This document shows, piece after piece, positions 45,996 to 54,288 of a stretch of 64,000 nucleotides of DNA; within the stretch, counting starts at the first letter, position 1; each line of letters begins with the position of its first letter. The DNA is from Ideonella dechloratans (lineage in GTDB: Bacteria > Pseudomonadota > Gammaproteobacteria > Burkholderiales > Burkholderiaceae_C): contig NZ_CP088081.1 of assembly GCF_021049305.1 (NCBI RefSeq), forward strand, positions 1,612,001 to 1,676,000, given 5' to 3'. Position numbers and translations under genes: made by a program. The notes beneath the pieces are model-generated. The model saw only the letters and a program-made list of their open reading frames with translations. It did no database searches and was not told where the DNA came from.

Positions 45996-48161
45996 ATGCA
46001 AGTGCAGCAATCCAAGGTGCAGGTGATGGGCATCGATGCCGGGGGCACGATGACCGACACCTTCTTCGTCCGCGAGGACGGCCGCTTCGTGGTCGGCAAG
46101 GCCCAGAGCAACCCGGCCGACGAATCGCTGGCCATCTTCAACTCCTCGCGCGATGCGCTGGCCCACTGGCAGCGTGACGTGGACGACGTCTACCCCGAGC
46201 TGGTGACCTGCGTCTACTCCGGCACCGCCATGCTCAACCGGGTGGTGCAGCGCAAGGGGCTGGACGTGGGCCTGATGGTCAACAAGGGCTTCGAGCATGT
46301 GCACTCGATGGGCCGGGCCATCCAGAGCTACCTGGGCTATGCGCTGGAGGAGCGCATCCACCTGAACACCCACCGCTACGACCAGCCGCTGGTGCCGCTC
46401 AAGCGCACCCGCGGCGTGACCGAGCGCACCGATGTGCAGGGTCAGGTGGTGATCCCGCTGCGCGAACCCGAGGTGCGCCAGGCCACCCGCGAGCTGGTGG
46501 CCGCCGGCGCCAAGGCCATCGTGATCTGCCTGCTGCAGTCGCACAAGAATGGCGCCAGCGAACGCCGGGCGCGCGACGTCTGCCGCGAGGAGCTGCAGGC
46601 CATGGGCGTGGACCTCCCGGTGTTCGCCTCGGTGGACTACTACCCGCAGCGCAAGGAAAGCCACCGGATGAACACCACCATCCTGGAGGCCTATGCGGCC
46701 GAACCTTCGCGCCAGACGCTCAAGAAGGTCAGCGACCGTTTCAAGAAGCACGGCGCCAAGTTCGACCTGCGGGTGATGGCCACCCACGGCGGCACCATCA
46801 GCTGGAAGGCCAAGGAGCTGGCGCGCACCATCGTCTCCGGCCCCATTGGCGGTGTGATCGGCTCCAAGCTGCTGGGCGAGGCCCTGGGCGACGAGAACAT
46901 CGCCTGCTCCGACATCGGCGGCACCAGCTTCGACATGGCGCTGATCACCAAGGGCAGCTTCGCGATCGCTTCCGACCCGGACATGGCCCGCCTGGTGCTC
47001 TCGCTGCCCCTGGTGACCATGGACTCGGTGGGCGCGGGCGCCGGCAGCTTCGTGCGACTGGACCCCTACAGCGGCGCCATCAAGCTGGGGCCGGACAGCG
47101 CGGGCTACCGCGTGGGCACCTGCTGGCCCGAAAGCGGGCTGGACACGGTGTCGGTCTCCGACTGCCACGTGGTGCTGGGCTACCTGAACCCCGACAACTT
47201 CCTGGGCGGGGCGATCCAGCTGGACGTGGAGCGCGCCCGCCAGCACATCAAAGCGCAGATCGCCGACCCGCTGGGCCTGTCGGTGGAGGACGCCGCGGCC
47301 GGCGTGATCGAGCTGCTGGACCTGCAGCTGCGCGAGTACCTGCGCTCCAACGTCAGCGCCAAGGGCTACAGCCCGACCGACTTCGTCTGCTTCAGCTACG
47401 GCGGCGCGGGCCCGGTGCACACCTACGGCTACACCGAGGGCCTGGGCTTCAAGGACGTGGTGGTGCCGGCCTGGGCTGCGGGCTTCTCGGCCTTCGGCTG
47501 CGCCTGTGCGGACTTCGAGTACCGCTATGACAAGAGCGTGGATCTGGCCGTGCCGCAGGACGCCAGCGACGGCGAGAAGGCCCAGGCCTCGGCCACCATC
47601 CAGCAGGCCTGGAGCGAGCTGGCCGGCAAGGTCATCGAGGAGTTCCGCATCAACGGCTTCGAGGCCAAGGACGTGATCCTGCGCCCGGGCTACCGCATGC
47701 AGTACATGGGCCAGCTCAACGATCTGGAGATCGACTCGCCGGTGTCCTCGGCCGCCACGGCCGAGGACTGGGAGAAGATCGTCACCGCCTTCGAGACCAC
47801 CTACGGCCGGGTCTATGCCAGCTCGGCCCGCTCGCCGGAGCTGGGCTTCTCGGTCACCAGCGCCATCATGCGCGGCATGGTGGTCACGCAGAAGCCGGTG
47901 CTGCCGGAAGACCCGATCGGCGAGGCCACGCCGCCCGCCGCCGCCCGCCTGGGCACCCGCAAGCTCTACCGCCACAAGGCCTGGTACGAGGCGGTGATCT
48001 GGAAGATGGAAGCGCTCAAGGCCGGCAATGAGATCTTCGGCCCGGCCATCATCGAATCGGACGCCACCACCTTCGTCGTGCCCAAGGGCTTTGCGACGAC
48101 GCTGGACAAGCACCGCCTGTTCCACCTGCGCGAAGTCGGCCACGACGGCCAGACCCTGTGA
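45996..48161 (+). CDS. acxA: Acetone carboxylase beta subunit
   Basis: The 721-residue protein is of the HyuA/oxoprolinase family, with the ATP-site opening VMGIDAGGTMTDTFFV, SGTAMLNRVVQRKG, the TIVSGPIGGVIG loop, DIGGTSFDMALI and SYGGAGPVHTYGY. Size and wording match the nucleotide-binding subunit of acetone carboxylase, which converts acetone and bicarbonate to acetoacetate with ATP going to AMP and two phosphates. The start ATG at 45996 follows a sigma-54 leader; an in-frame ATG 24 codons upstream precedes the expected N-terminus and was rejected. acxB follows after 18 bases. Confidence 0.93.
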   Translation: MQVQQSKVQVMGIDAGGTMTDTFFVREDGRFVVGKAQSNPADESLAIFNSSRDALAHWQRDVDDVYPELVTCVYSGTAMLNRVVQRKGLDVGLMVNKGFEHVHSMGRAIQSYLGYALEERIHLNTHRYDQPLVPLKRTRGVTERTDVQGQVVIPLREPEVRQATRELVAAGAKAIVICLLQSHKNGASERRARDVCREELQAMGVDLPVFASVDYYPQRKESHRMNTTILEAYAAEPSRQTLKKVSDRFKKHGAKFDLRVMATHGGTISWKAKELARTIVSGPIGGVIGSKLLGEALGDENIACSDIGGTSFDMALITKGSFAIASDPDMARLVLSLPLVTMDSVGAGAGSFVRLDPYSGAIKLGPDSAGYRVGTCWPESGLDTVSVSDCHVVLGYLNPDNFLGGAIQLDVERARQHIKAQIADPLGLSVEDAAAGVIELLDLQLREYLRSNVSAKGYSPTDFVCFSYGGAGPVHTYGYTEGLGFKDVVVPAWAAGFSAFGCACADFEYRYDKSVDLAVPQDASDGEKAQASATIQQAWSELAGKVIEEFRINGFEAKDVILRPGYRMQYMGQLNDLEIDSPVSSAATAEDWEKIVTAFETTYGRVYASSARSPELGFSVTSAIMRGMVVTQKPVLPEDPIGEATPPAAARLGTRKLYRHKAWYEAVIWKMEALKAGNEIFGPAIIESDATTFVVPKGFATTLDKHRLFHLREVGHDGQTL

Positions 48162-48179
48162 CGCCCAAGGAGACACACC

Positions 48180-50504
48180 ATGAACATGATGACGCAACGT
48201 GAACTGGGCCGGGCCGACCTGCTGGGCACCGGCGAGACCCTCAAGGAATTCCGCGACGGCATCCTGGCCCGCACCGCGGCCACCGGCCACTACAACGGGT
48301 TGGAGCACCTGGAGCTGCGCGAGCGTGACCCCATCGGCTACGAGAAGCTGTTTTCCAAGCTGCGCGGTGGCCTGGTGCATGCGCGGGAGACGGCCAAGAA
48401 GATCGCCGCCAGCCCCATCGTCGAGCAGGAGGGCGAGCTCTGCTTCACCCTCTACAACGCCGCGGGCGACTGCATCCTGACCTCCACCGGGATCATCATC
48501 CACGTCGGCACGATGGGCGCGGCGATCAAGTACATGATCGAGAACAACTGGGAGGCCAACCCCGGCATCCACCCGGGCGACATGTTCACCAACAACGACT
48601 GCGCGATCGGCAACGTCCACCCCTGCGACATCGCCACCATCGTGCCGATCTTCCACGACGGCAAGCTGATCGGCTGGGTCGGCGGCGTGACCCACGTGAT
48701 CGACACCGGTGCGGTGACGCCCGGCTCCATGTCCACCGGCCAGACCCAGCGCTTTGGCGATGGCTACATGATCACCTGCCGCAAGACCGGGGTGAACGAC
48801 ACGCCGCTGCGCGACTGGCTGCATGAGAGCCAGCGTTCGGTGCGCACGCCCAAGTACTGGATCCTCGACGAGAAGACCCGCATCGCCGGTTGCCACATGG
48901 TGCGCCAGCTGGTGGAGGACACCATTGCCGAGGAAGGGCTGGAGACCTACCAGAAGTTCGCCTACGAGGTGATCGAGGAGGGCCGGCGCGGCCTGGCCAC
49001 CCGCATCAAGGCCATGACGCTGCCGGGCATCTACCGCAAGGTGGCCTTCGTCGACGTGCCCTACGCCCACCCGGACGTGCAGACCTCGAACGCCTTCGCC
49101 AAGCTCGACTCCATCATGCATGCGCCGGTGGAGATGGAGATCCGCCGTGACGGCAGCTGGCGGTTGGACTTCGAGGGCGCGAGCCGCTGGGGCTGGCACA
49201 GCTACAACGCCCACCAGGTGGCCTTTACCAGCGGCATCTGGGTGATGATGACCCAGACCCTGGTGCCCACCCAGCGCATCAACGACGGCGCCTACTACGG
49301 CACCGAGTTCCACATGCCCAAGGGCGGCTGGAACAACCCGGATGACCGCCGCACCGGCCATGCCTATGCCTGGCACTTCCTGGTCAGCGCCTGGACGACG
49401 ATGTGGCGCGGCCTGTCGCAGGCCTACTTCAGCCGCGGCTACCTGGAGGAGGTCAACGCGGGCAATGCCAACACCAGCAACTGGCTGCAGGGCGGCGGCA
49501 TCAACCAGGACGGTGAGGTGCACGCGGTCAACAGCTTCGAGGCCAGCTCCTGCGGCACCGGCGCGGGCGCCATCAAGGACGGCCTGAACCACGCGGCCGC
49601 CATCTGGAACCCCGAAGGCGACATGGGGGACATCGAGATCTGGGAGATGGCCGAACCGCTGCTCTACCTGGGCCGCAACGTCAAGGCCAACTCGGGCGGC
49701 TACGGCCAGTACCGTGGCGGCAATGGCTTCGAGACCCTGCGCATGGTCTGGAAGGCCCAGGACTGGACGATGTTCTTCATGGGCAACGGCTACATGAACA
49801 GCGACTGGGGCCTGATGGGCGGCTACCCCTCGGCCACCGGCTACCGCTTCGAGGCCCACCACACCGGGCTGATGGAGCGCATCGCCCGCGGCGAAAGCCT
49901 GCCGCTGGGCGGCGACGCCAACCCGGACGTGCCCGACTACGAGAACCACCTGGGCCCGCAGGCCACCGTCAAGCGCGACCACCAGTGCATGACCACCGAG
50001 GACTGCTACGCCAACGGCGACCTGTACCTGAACTACCTGCGCGGCGGGCCGGGCTTCGGCGACCCGCTGGACCGCGAGGTGGCGGCCATCGTGGACGATC
50101 TGGACAACGGCTTCCTGCTGCCCGAGTACGCCCGCCGTGTCCACGGCGTGGTGGCCACCCGCAACCCCGATGGCCAGTGGCAGGCCGACGAGAAGGCCAC
50201 GGCGCTGGAGCGGCTGAACATCCGTCAGCAGCGCAAGGCCCGCTCCGTCCCCACCCGGGAATGGATGGCGCGTGAGCGCGAACGCATCCTGGCCAAGCAG
50301 GCCTCGCCGCAGGTGCAGCACATGTTCGCCACCAGCTTCGGCCTGTCCAAGAAGTTCACGCAGCAGTTCCGCGACTTCTGGGACCTGCCGGCCAACTGGA
50401 CGCTGACCGAGGACGAACTGAGCGTGCCGTCCTATGGCGCCAACTGCCGCATGGACCTCTCGGCCATGCCCGACGTGCGCGTTGTCACCCTGGTGCAGGA
50501 GTGA
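48180..50504 (+). CDS. acxB: Acetone carboxylase alpha subunit
   Basis: The 774-residue protein is of the HyuB family and matches the manganese-carrying alpha subunit. It shows RDPIGYEKLFSKLRGGLVHARETAKKIA near the N-terminus, FTLYNAAGDCILTSTGIIIHVGTMG, the His/Asp-rich HPGDMFTNNDCAIGNVHPCD that fits metal binding, and NTSNWLQGGGINQDG. The ribosome site AAGGAG is 11 bases before the ATG. It is between acxA and acxC on one transcript. Order beta-alpha-gamma equals that in Xanthobacter and Cupriavidus. Confidence 0.94.
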   Translation: MNMMTQRELGRADLLGTGETLKEFRDGILARTAATGHYNGLEHLELRERDPIGYEKLFSKLRGGLVHARETAKKIAASPIVEQEGELCFTLYNAAGDCILTSTGIIIHVGTMGAAIKYMIENNWEANPGIHPGDMFTNNDCAIGNVHPCDIATIVPIFHDGKLIGWVGGVTHVIDTGAVTPGSMSTGQTQRFGDGYMITCRKTGVNDTPLRDWLHESQRSVRTPKYWILDEKTRIAGCHMVRQLVEDTIAEEGLETYQKFAYEVIEEGRRGLATRIKAMTLPGIYRKVAFVDVPYAHPDVQTSNAFAKLDSIMHAPVEMEIRRDGSWRLDFEGASRWGWHSYNAHQVAFTSGIWVMMTQTLVPTQRINDGAYYGTEFHMPKGGWNNPDDRRTGHAYAWHFLVSAWTTMWRGLSQAYFSRGYLEEVNAGNANTSNWLQGGGINQDGEVHAVNSFEASSCGTGAGAIKDGLNHAAAIWNPEGDMGDIEIWEMAEPLLYLGRNVKANSGGYGQYRGGNGFETLRMVWKAQDWTMFFMGNGYMNSDWGLMGGYPSATGYRFEAHHTGLMERIARGESLPLGGDANPDVPDYENHLGPQATVKRDHQCMTTEDCYANGDLYLNYLRGGPGFGDPLDREVAAIVDDLDNGFLLPEYARRVHGVVATRNPDGQWQADEKATALERLNIRQQRKARSVPTREWMARERERILAKQASPQVQHMFATSFGLSKKFTQQFRDFWDLPANWTLTEDELSVPSYGANCRMDLSAMPDVRVVTLVQE

Positions 50505-50546
50505 GCCCGGCTCACGCCCCGACCCGAACCACAGGAGAAATCACCC

Positions 50547-51053
50547 ATGTCCACCTACACCCCGGAACAGGTCCGCAAGCTGGTCGACGGCAAGCTCGAC
50601 TGGGACACCGTGCTGCGCATGCTGTCCATGCCCAAGGACGGCGAGCGTTTCGCGCTCTACCTGCGTGCCCTGCAGGACAAGCTCGGCTGGAGCGACCGCA
50701 TCGTGCTGCCGCTGGGCCCGCATCTGCACATCGTGCAGCGCGCCAAGGACAAGCGCTGGCTCATCCAGTGCGACTGCGGCCATGCTTTCTGCGACTGGAA
50801 CCAGAACTGGAAGCTGCACGCCAATCTTTACGTGCGTGACACCGAGGCGGCGATGACCGAGGTCTATCCCCAGCTGATGGCGCCCGACACCGCCTGGCAG
50901 GTCTACCGCGAGTACACCTGCCCGCAGTGCGGCACGCTGCACGATGTGGAGGCGCCGACGCCGTGGTATCCGGTGATCCACGACTTCGAGCCCGACATCG
51001 ACGCCTTCTACCAGGACTGGGTGAAGCTGCCGCTGCCAGAGCGTTCGAACTGA
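50547..51053 (+). CDS. acxC: Acetone carboxylase gamma subunit
   Basis: The 168-residue protein matches the small subunit of the alpha2beta2gamma2 enzyme: TPEQVRKLVDGKLDWDTVLRMLSMPKDGERF at the start, four zinc-type cysteines in CDCGHAFC and CPQCG, and ending VKLPLPERSN. The role is structural or in channelling acetone intermediates. AGGAGA precedes the ATG. A strong hairpin follows the stop. Confidence 0.93.
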   Translation: MSTYTPEQVRKLVDGKLDWDTVLRMLSMPKDGERFALYLRALQDKLGWSDRIVLPLGPHLHIVQRAKDKRWLIQCDCGHAFCDWNQNWKLHANLYVRDTEAAMTEVYPQLMAPDTAWQVYREYTCPQCGTLHDVEAPTPWYPVIHDFEPDIDAFYQDWVKLPLPERSN

Positions 51054-51061
51054 GGGCACCG

Positions 51062-51101
51062 CGCACGGCGGCCCCCGGGAACTCCTGGGGACCGCCGTGC
51101 G
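51062..51101 (+). terminator. Long hairpin after acxC
   Basis: CGCACGGCGGCCCC (51062-51075) pairs with GGGGACCGCCGTGCG (51087-51101) with one bulge or wobble, directly after the acxC stop. It should end or attenuate the acxABC message before the activator gene; there is no U-run. Confidence 0.6.
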
Positions 51102-51200
51102 GCGACTGTGCCTAGCATCACGTGCGCGCGTCGGGCTGTTGTCCAGGCTCGCGCACCCGCAGCTTCCCATGGTGGGCCAGCGTGCCTGCCGCGGGGCTTC

Positions 51201-53204
51201 ATGGTGGAGCACATGTTCTCGAACCCTCGCAACGAACTGAGGGTCTCCCAGGCCTGGGAGACCCTGCTGAGCGGTGGCGAACTGCCCAGCGGTGCGGTCC
51301 GCACCCTGGTGGACCAGTCCTGGCAGCGCTGCGCGCAGGCCCAGGTCGATCCGCTGCGCCGGCGCGGCGCGCTGCCGGTGTCCGAGCAGGATCTCTACCT
51401 GTTGCACGAGCGCCAGAAGGACCTGCTGGAGGCGGCCGCGCCGGTGATGGCCTGCGCCCGCGACTACCTGGCCGAGACCGGCATGCTGATGGCCCTGAGC
51501 GACGCCCACGGCACCATCCTGGTGACCGAGGGTGACCACCCGGCGCTGGACGCGGCCCAGGCCATCGCCCTGGTGCCCGGCGTCACCTGGAGCGAGGTGG
51601 CCTGCGGCACCAACGCGATCGGCACCGCGCTGGCGGCTCAGCGGCCGGCCCAGATCCACGCGACCGAGCACTTCTGCGCCGGCATCCAGGGTTGGACCTG
51701 CTCGGCTGCGTTGGTGCGCCACCCGCTCGACGGCGAGCTGCTGGGCAGCCTCGATGTCTCCGGTCTGTCGGCCACCTACCACCGGCAGAGCCTGGCCTTC
51801 GTGATCAACACGGCCAGCCGCATCGAGGCCCGGCTGGCCATGGTCGAGATGGAGCGCCGCTACCGCCTGCTGGACCATGCGCTGGGCCGCTGGTCGGCCG
51901 ACGGCCAGGACGCGATGGTGCTGTTCGACCGGCGGGGCTGCCCGATCAAGGCCAGCGCCCATGCCCAGCGGGCCATCGAGGCCCTGGGCGGCGGGCTGGA
52001 CCTGACGGGGCAGCAGCGGGTGCCGTCCTTGCGGGCTGGCCGCTGGCGGCGTGGCACGCTGCCCGCCGGCCTGCCGGCCTGGCTGCGCGGTGAATGGCTG
52101 GAGCCGCTGGTGGTGCGTGGCGAGCAGCTGGGCACGCTGCTGGTGCTGCCGGGCCGGAGCTCCGGTGGCGCGCATGGCGCCCGCGGCGCGGCGAGGGCGG
52201 CCCCCATGGGCGAGGTCACCACCCTGGTGCCGCGTGTGGCCGCCGGCTTCGAATCCGTGCTGACCCGCGATCCGGCCATGCGGGCCCTGTTGGACAAGGC
52301 CCGCGTGCTGGCGGCCTCGCAGGCGCCGGTGCTGCTGCAGGGCGAGACCGGGGCCGGCAAGGAGGCCTTCGCGCGTGGCCTGCACGGCGGGCGCGGCGGT
52401 GCCTTCGTGGCGCTCAACTGCGGTGGCCTCTCGCGCGAGCTGCTGGCCAGCGAGCTCTTCGGCTATGCCGAGGGCGCCTTCACCGGGGCCCGCAAGGGCG
52501 GCATGGTCGGCAAGATCGAAGCGGCCGAAGGCGGCACGCTCTTCCTGGATGAACTGGGCGAGCTGCCGCTGGACATGCAGCCGCAGCTGCTGCGCGTGCT
52601 GGAGCAGGGCACCCTGTACCGCCTGGGCGAAACCGAGCCCCGCCAGGTGCGTTTCCGCCTGGTGGCCGCCACCCACCGCGACCTGCGCCAGGAGGTCGCC
52701 GCCGGCCGCTTCCGCATGGATCTCTACTACCGCATCGCGGTCACGCGCTTGCAGCTGCCACCGCTGCGCGATCGCCGGCAGGACATCTCTCTGCTGGCCG
52801 CGGCCTTTCTTCAGCGCTTCCGGTCCGAGCAGGGCCAGGCGGTCGAGACTCTGTCCGACGAGGTGCTGGCCGTCCTGGAGGGCCATGCCTGGCCCGGCAA
52901 TGTGCGCGAGTTGCGCAATGTGATCGAGGCTGCGGTGCTGATGCGCGCCGAAGGTCCCCTGCGGCCGATCGACCTGGGCCTGGACGAGCTGCGTGAACCG
53001 GCTGCGGACCCGCACCGCGCGGCATCCGTCGACCGGGGCGACAGCCTGGCCGAGGGGGAGGAGGCCCAGATCAGCCGCATCATCGCCGGGTGTGGCGGCA
53101 ACCTCACGCTGGCGGCCCGGCGCCTGGGCATCGCCAAGAGCACGCTCTACGCCAAGATGCGCCGCTACGGGCTGCGGCGGGCCAGCGGGTCCGCGTCCCA
53201 CTGA
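51201..53204 (+). CDS. acxR: Sigma-54-dependent activator (AcxR/AcoR-like)
   Basis: The 667-residue regulator has an N-terminal GAF-type sensor (about residues 85-200, with [20 protein letters not shown] as in AcoR), an AAA+ domain with Walker A GETGAGKE (about 381), the sigma-54 contact GAFTGA (about 425), Walker [13 protein letters not shown] and an arginine-finger region, and a Fis-type helix-turn-helix at the end ([20 protein letters not shown]). Position directly downstream of acxABC and the sigma-54 promoter upstream of acxA support a role in acetone or alcohol response. The start is ATG 51201; MFSNPRN at 51213 is possible. A TAGCAT box at 51113-51118 suggests a separate promoter. Confidence 0.9.
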   Translation: MVEHMFSNPRNELRVSQAWETLLSGGELPSGAVRTLVDQSWQRCAQAQVDPLRRRGALPVSEQDLYLLHERQKDLLEAAAPVMACARDYLAETGMLMALSDAHGTILVTEGDHPALDAAQAIALVPGVTWSEVACGTNAIGTALAAQRPAQIHATEHFCAGIQGWTCSAALVRHPLDGELLGSLDVSGLSATYHRQSLAFVINTASRIEARLAMVEMERRYRLLDHALGRWSADGQDAMVLFDRRGCPIKASAHAQRAIEALGGGLDLTGQQRVPSLRAGRWRRGTLPAGLPAWLRGEWLEPLVVRGEQLGTLLVLPGRSSGGAHGARGAARAAPMGEVTTLVPRVAAGFESVLTRDPAMRALLDKARVLAASQAPVLLQGETGAGKEAFARGLHGGRGGAFVALNCGGLSRELLASELFGYAEGAFTGARKGGMVGKIEAAEGGTLFLDELGELPLDMQPQLLRVLEQGTLYRLGETEPRQVRFRLVAATHRDLRQEVAAGRFRMDLYYRIAVTRLQLPPLRDRRQDISLLAAAFLQRFRSEQGQAVETLSDEVLAVLEGHAWPGNVRELRNVIEAAVLMRAEGPLRPIDLGLDELREPAADPHRAASVDRGDSLAEGEEAQISRIIAGCGGNLTLAARRLGIAKSTLYAKMRRYGLRRASGSASH

Positions 53205-53232
53205 CGCCCTGGGGCCGGGCGGGTGGGGGCTT

Positions 53233-53276
53233 GCGTCATGCAGGCGTCACCGGGGCGTCACCGGCGGGTCACCGCC
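53233..53276 (+). promoter_or_regulatory. Four tandem PhoB-type half-sites
   Basis: GTCA occurs at 53235, 53246, 53257 and 53268, exactly every 11 bases, within units GCGTCATGCAG, GCGTCACCGGG, GCGTCACCGGC and GGGTCACCGCC. PhoB binds direct repeats of a TGTCA-containing 11-base unit. A CAGCAT -10-like box at 53283-53288 starts about 10 bases after the last half-site, the usual PHO-promoter spacing. Confidence 0.6.
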
Positions 53277-53296
53277 CGGGCCCAGCATGAGGGCTC

Positions 53297-54184
53297 ATGC
53301 AGAACCCCACGCCCCTCCCGCCCGCCGGATCGGCGCATGACGCGCCGGATGCCCAACGCTTCCGCGCGATCTGGATCTCCGACATCCACCTGGGCACCCC
53401 GGGCTGCCAGGCCGAGGCGCTGCTGGACTTTCTGAAGCACACCGAGAGCGATCTGCTCTACCTGGTGGGCGACATCATCGACGGCTGGCAGCTGCGCCGC
53501 AGCTGGTACTGGCCGCAGGCCCACAACGACGTGGTGCAGAAGATCCTGCGCAAGGCCCGCAAGGGCACCCGGGTGATCTATGTGCCGGGCAACCACGACG
53601 AGTTCGCCCGCAAGTACCTGGAGCACAGCTTCGGCGGGGTCGAGGTGGCGCATGAATGGGTGCACCAGCGGGCCGACGGCAAGCGCTTCTGGATCACCCA
53701 CGGCGATCTGTTCGACGGCGTGATCCAGCATGCCAAGTGGCTGGCTTACGTGGGCGACTGGGCCTACGAGTTCACGCTCAAGCTCAACGCCTGGCTCAAC
53801 CGGCTGCGTGGCCGTCTGGGCCTGCCGTACTGGAGCCTGTCCAAGTACCTCAAGCTCAAGGTCAAGCGGGCGGTCAGCTTCATCGGTGACTACGAACGCG
53901 CCGTGGCCCGCGAGGCCCGCAAGCGCGAGGTGGACGGTGTGGTCTGCGGCCACATCCACCACGCCGAGCTGCGCGAGATCGACGGGCTGATCTACGCCAA
54001 CGACGGCGACTGGGTCGAGAGCCTGACGGCCCTGGTGGAACACCCGAACGGTCGGATGGAACTGCTGGACTGGTCGGCGCTGGCCCGGCCCTACGGCGCC
54101 GCGGCGGTCGTGCGCGGCGAGTCGGCCGAGGCCGGCGAGCCGGTGGCGCCGCTGCCGGTGCCGGTGGCTGCCCGGCGCATCTGA
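53297..54184 (+). CDS. LpxH/PlcP-like metallophosphoesterase (lipid-remodelling candidate)
   Basis: The 295-residue calcineurin-type enzyme has the five metal motifs SDIHLG, VGDIIDGW, PGNHDE, THGDLFDG and CGHIHHAE in order. It belongs to COG2908, like UDP-2,3-diacylglucosamine hydrolase LpxH, but is longer than E. coli LpxH (about 240) and has RSWYWPQAHNDVVQK and LGLPYWSLSKYLKLKVKRAVSFI, as I recall for the PlcP phospholipase C group that degrades membrane phospholipids under phosphate starvation. The tandem PhoB sites upstream favour the PlcP reading. Without a search the two cannot be separated firmly. It precedes ppk on the same strand. Confidence 0.85.
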   Translation: MQNPTPLPPAGSAHDAPDAQRFRAIWISDIHLGTPGCQAEALLDFLKHTESDLLYLVGDIIDGWQLRRSWYWPQAHNDVVQKILRKARKGTRVIYVPGNHDEFARKYLEHSFGGVEVAHEWVHQRADGKRFWITHGDLFDGVIQHAKWLAYVGDWAYEFTLKLNAWLNRLRGRLGLPYWSLSKYLKLKVKRAVSFIGDYERAVAREARKREVDGVVCGHIHHAELREIDGLIYANDGDWVESLTALVEHPNGRMELLDWSALARPYGAAAVVRGESAEAGEPVAPLPVPVAARRI

Positions 54185-54259
54185 GGCCGATCCGGAATCC
54201 ATCTGCAAAGGGATGTCCGGCCACGGGCACCGGATCACCGCACCGCCGGGGTCATGGTC

Positions 54260-54277
54260 TTGTCACGAAACTTTCAT
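54260..54277 (+). promoter_or_regulatory. PHO box upstream of ppk
   Basis: TTGTCACGAAACTTTCAT consists of two 7-base repeats with a 4-base spacer and matches the CTGTCAT-N4-CTGTCAC PHO-box layout with few mismatches. It ends 11 bases before the first possible ppk ATG. Confidence 0.6.
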
Positions 54278-54288
54278 AGACTGGGCGC

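Noticed and set aside
45369..50321. Open minus-strand frame of 1650 codons opposite polA and acxAB
   Set aside because: It lies antisense to three well-recognised genes, has low-complexity Gly/Val/His/Gln-rich content and no domain; it is a by-product of high GC at third positions.
53297..54184. Firm naming of the metallophosphoesterase as lpxH or plcP
   Set aside because: The motifs are shared by both groups; only context (PhoB sites, length) favours PlcP, so no gene symbol was given.
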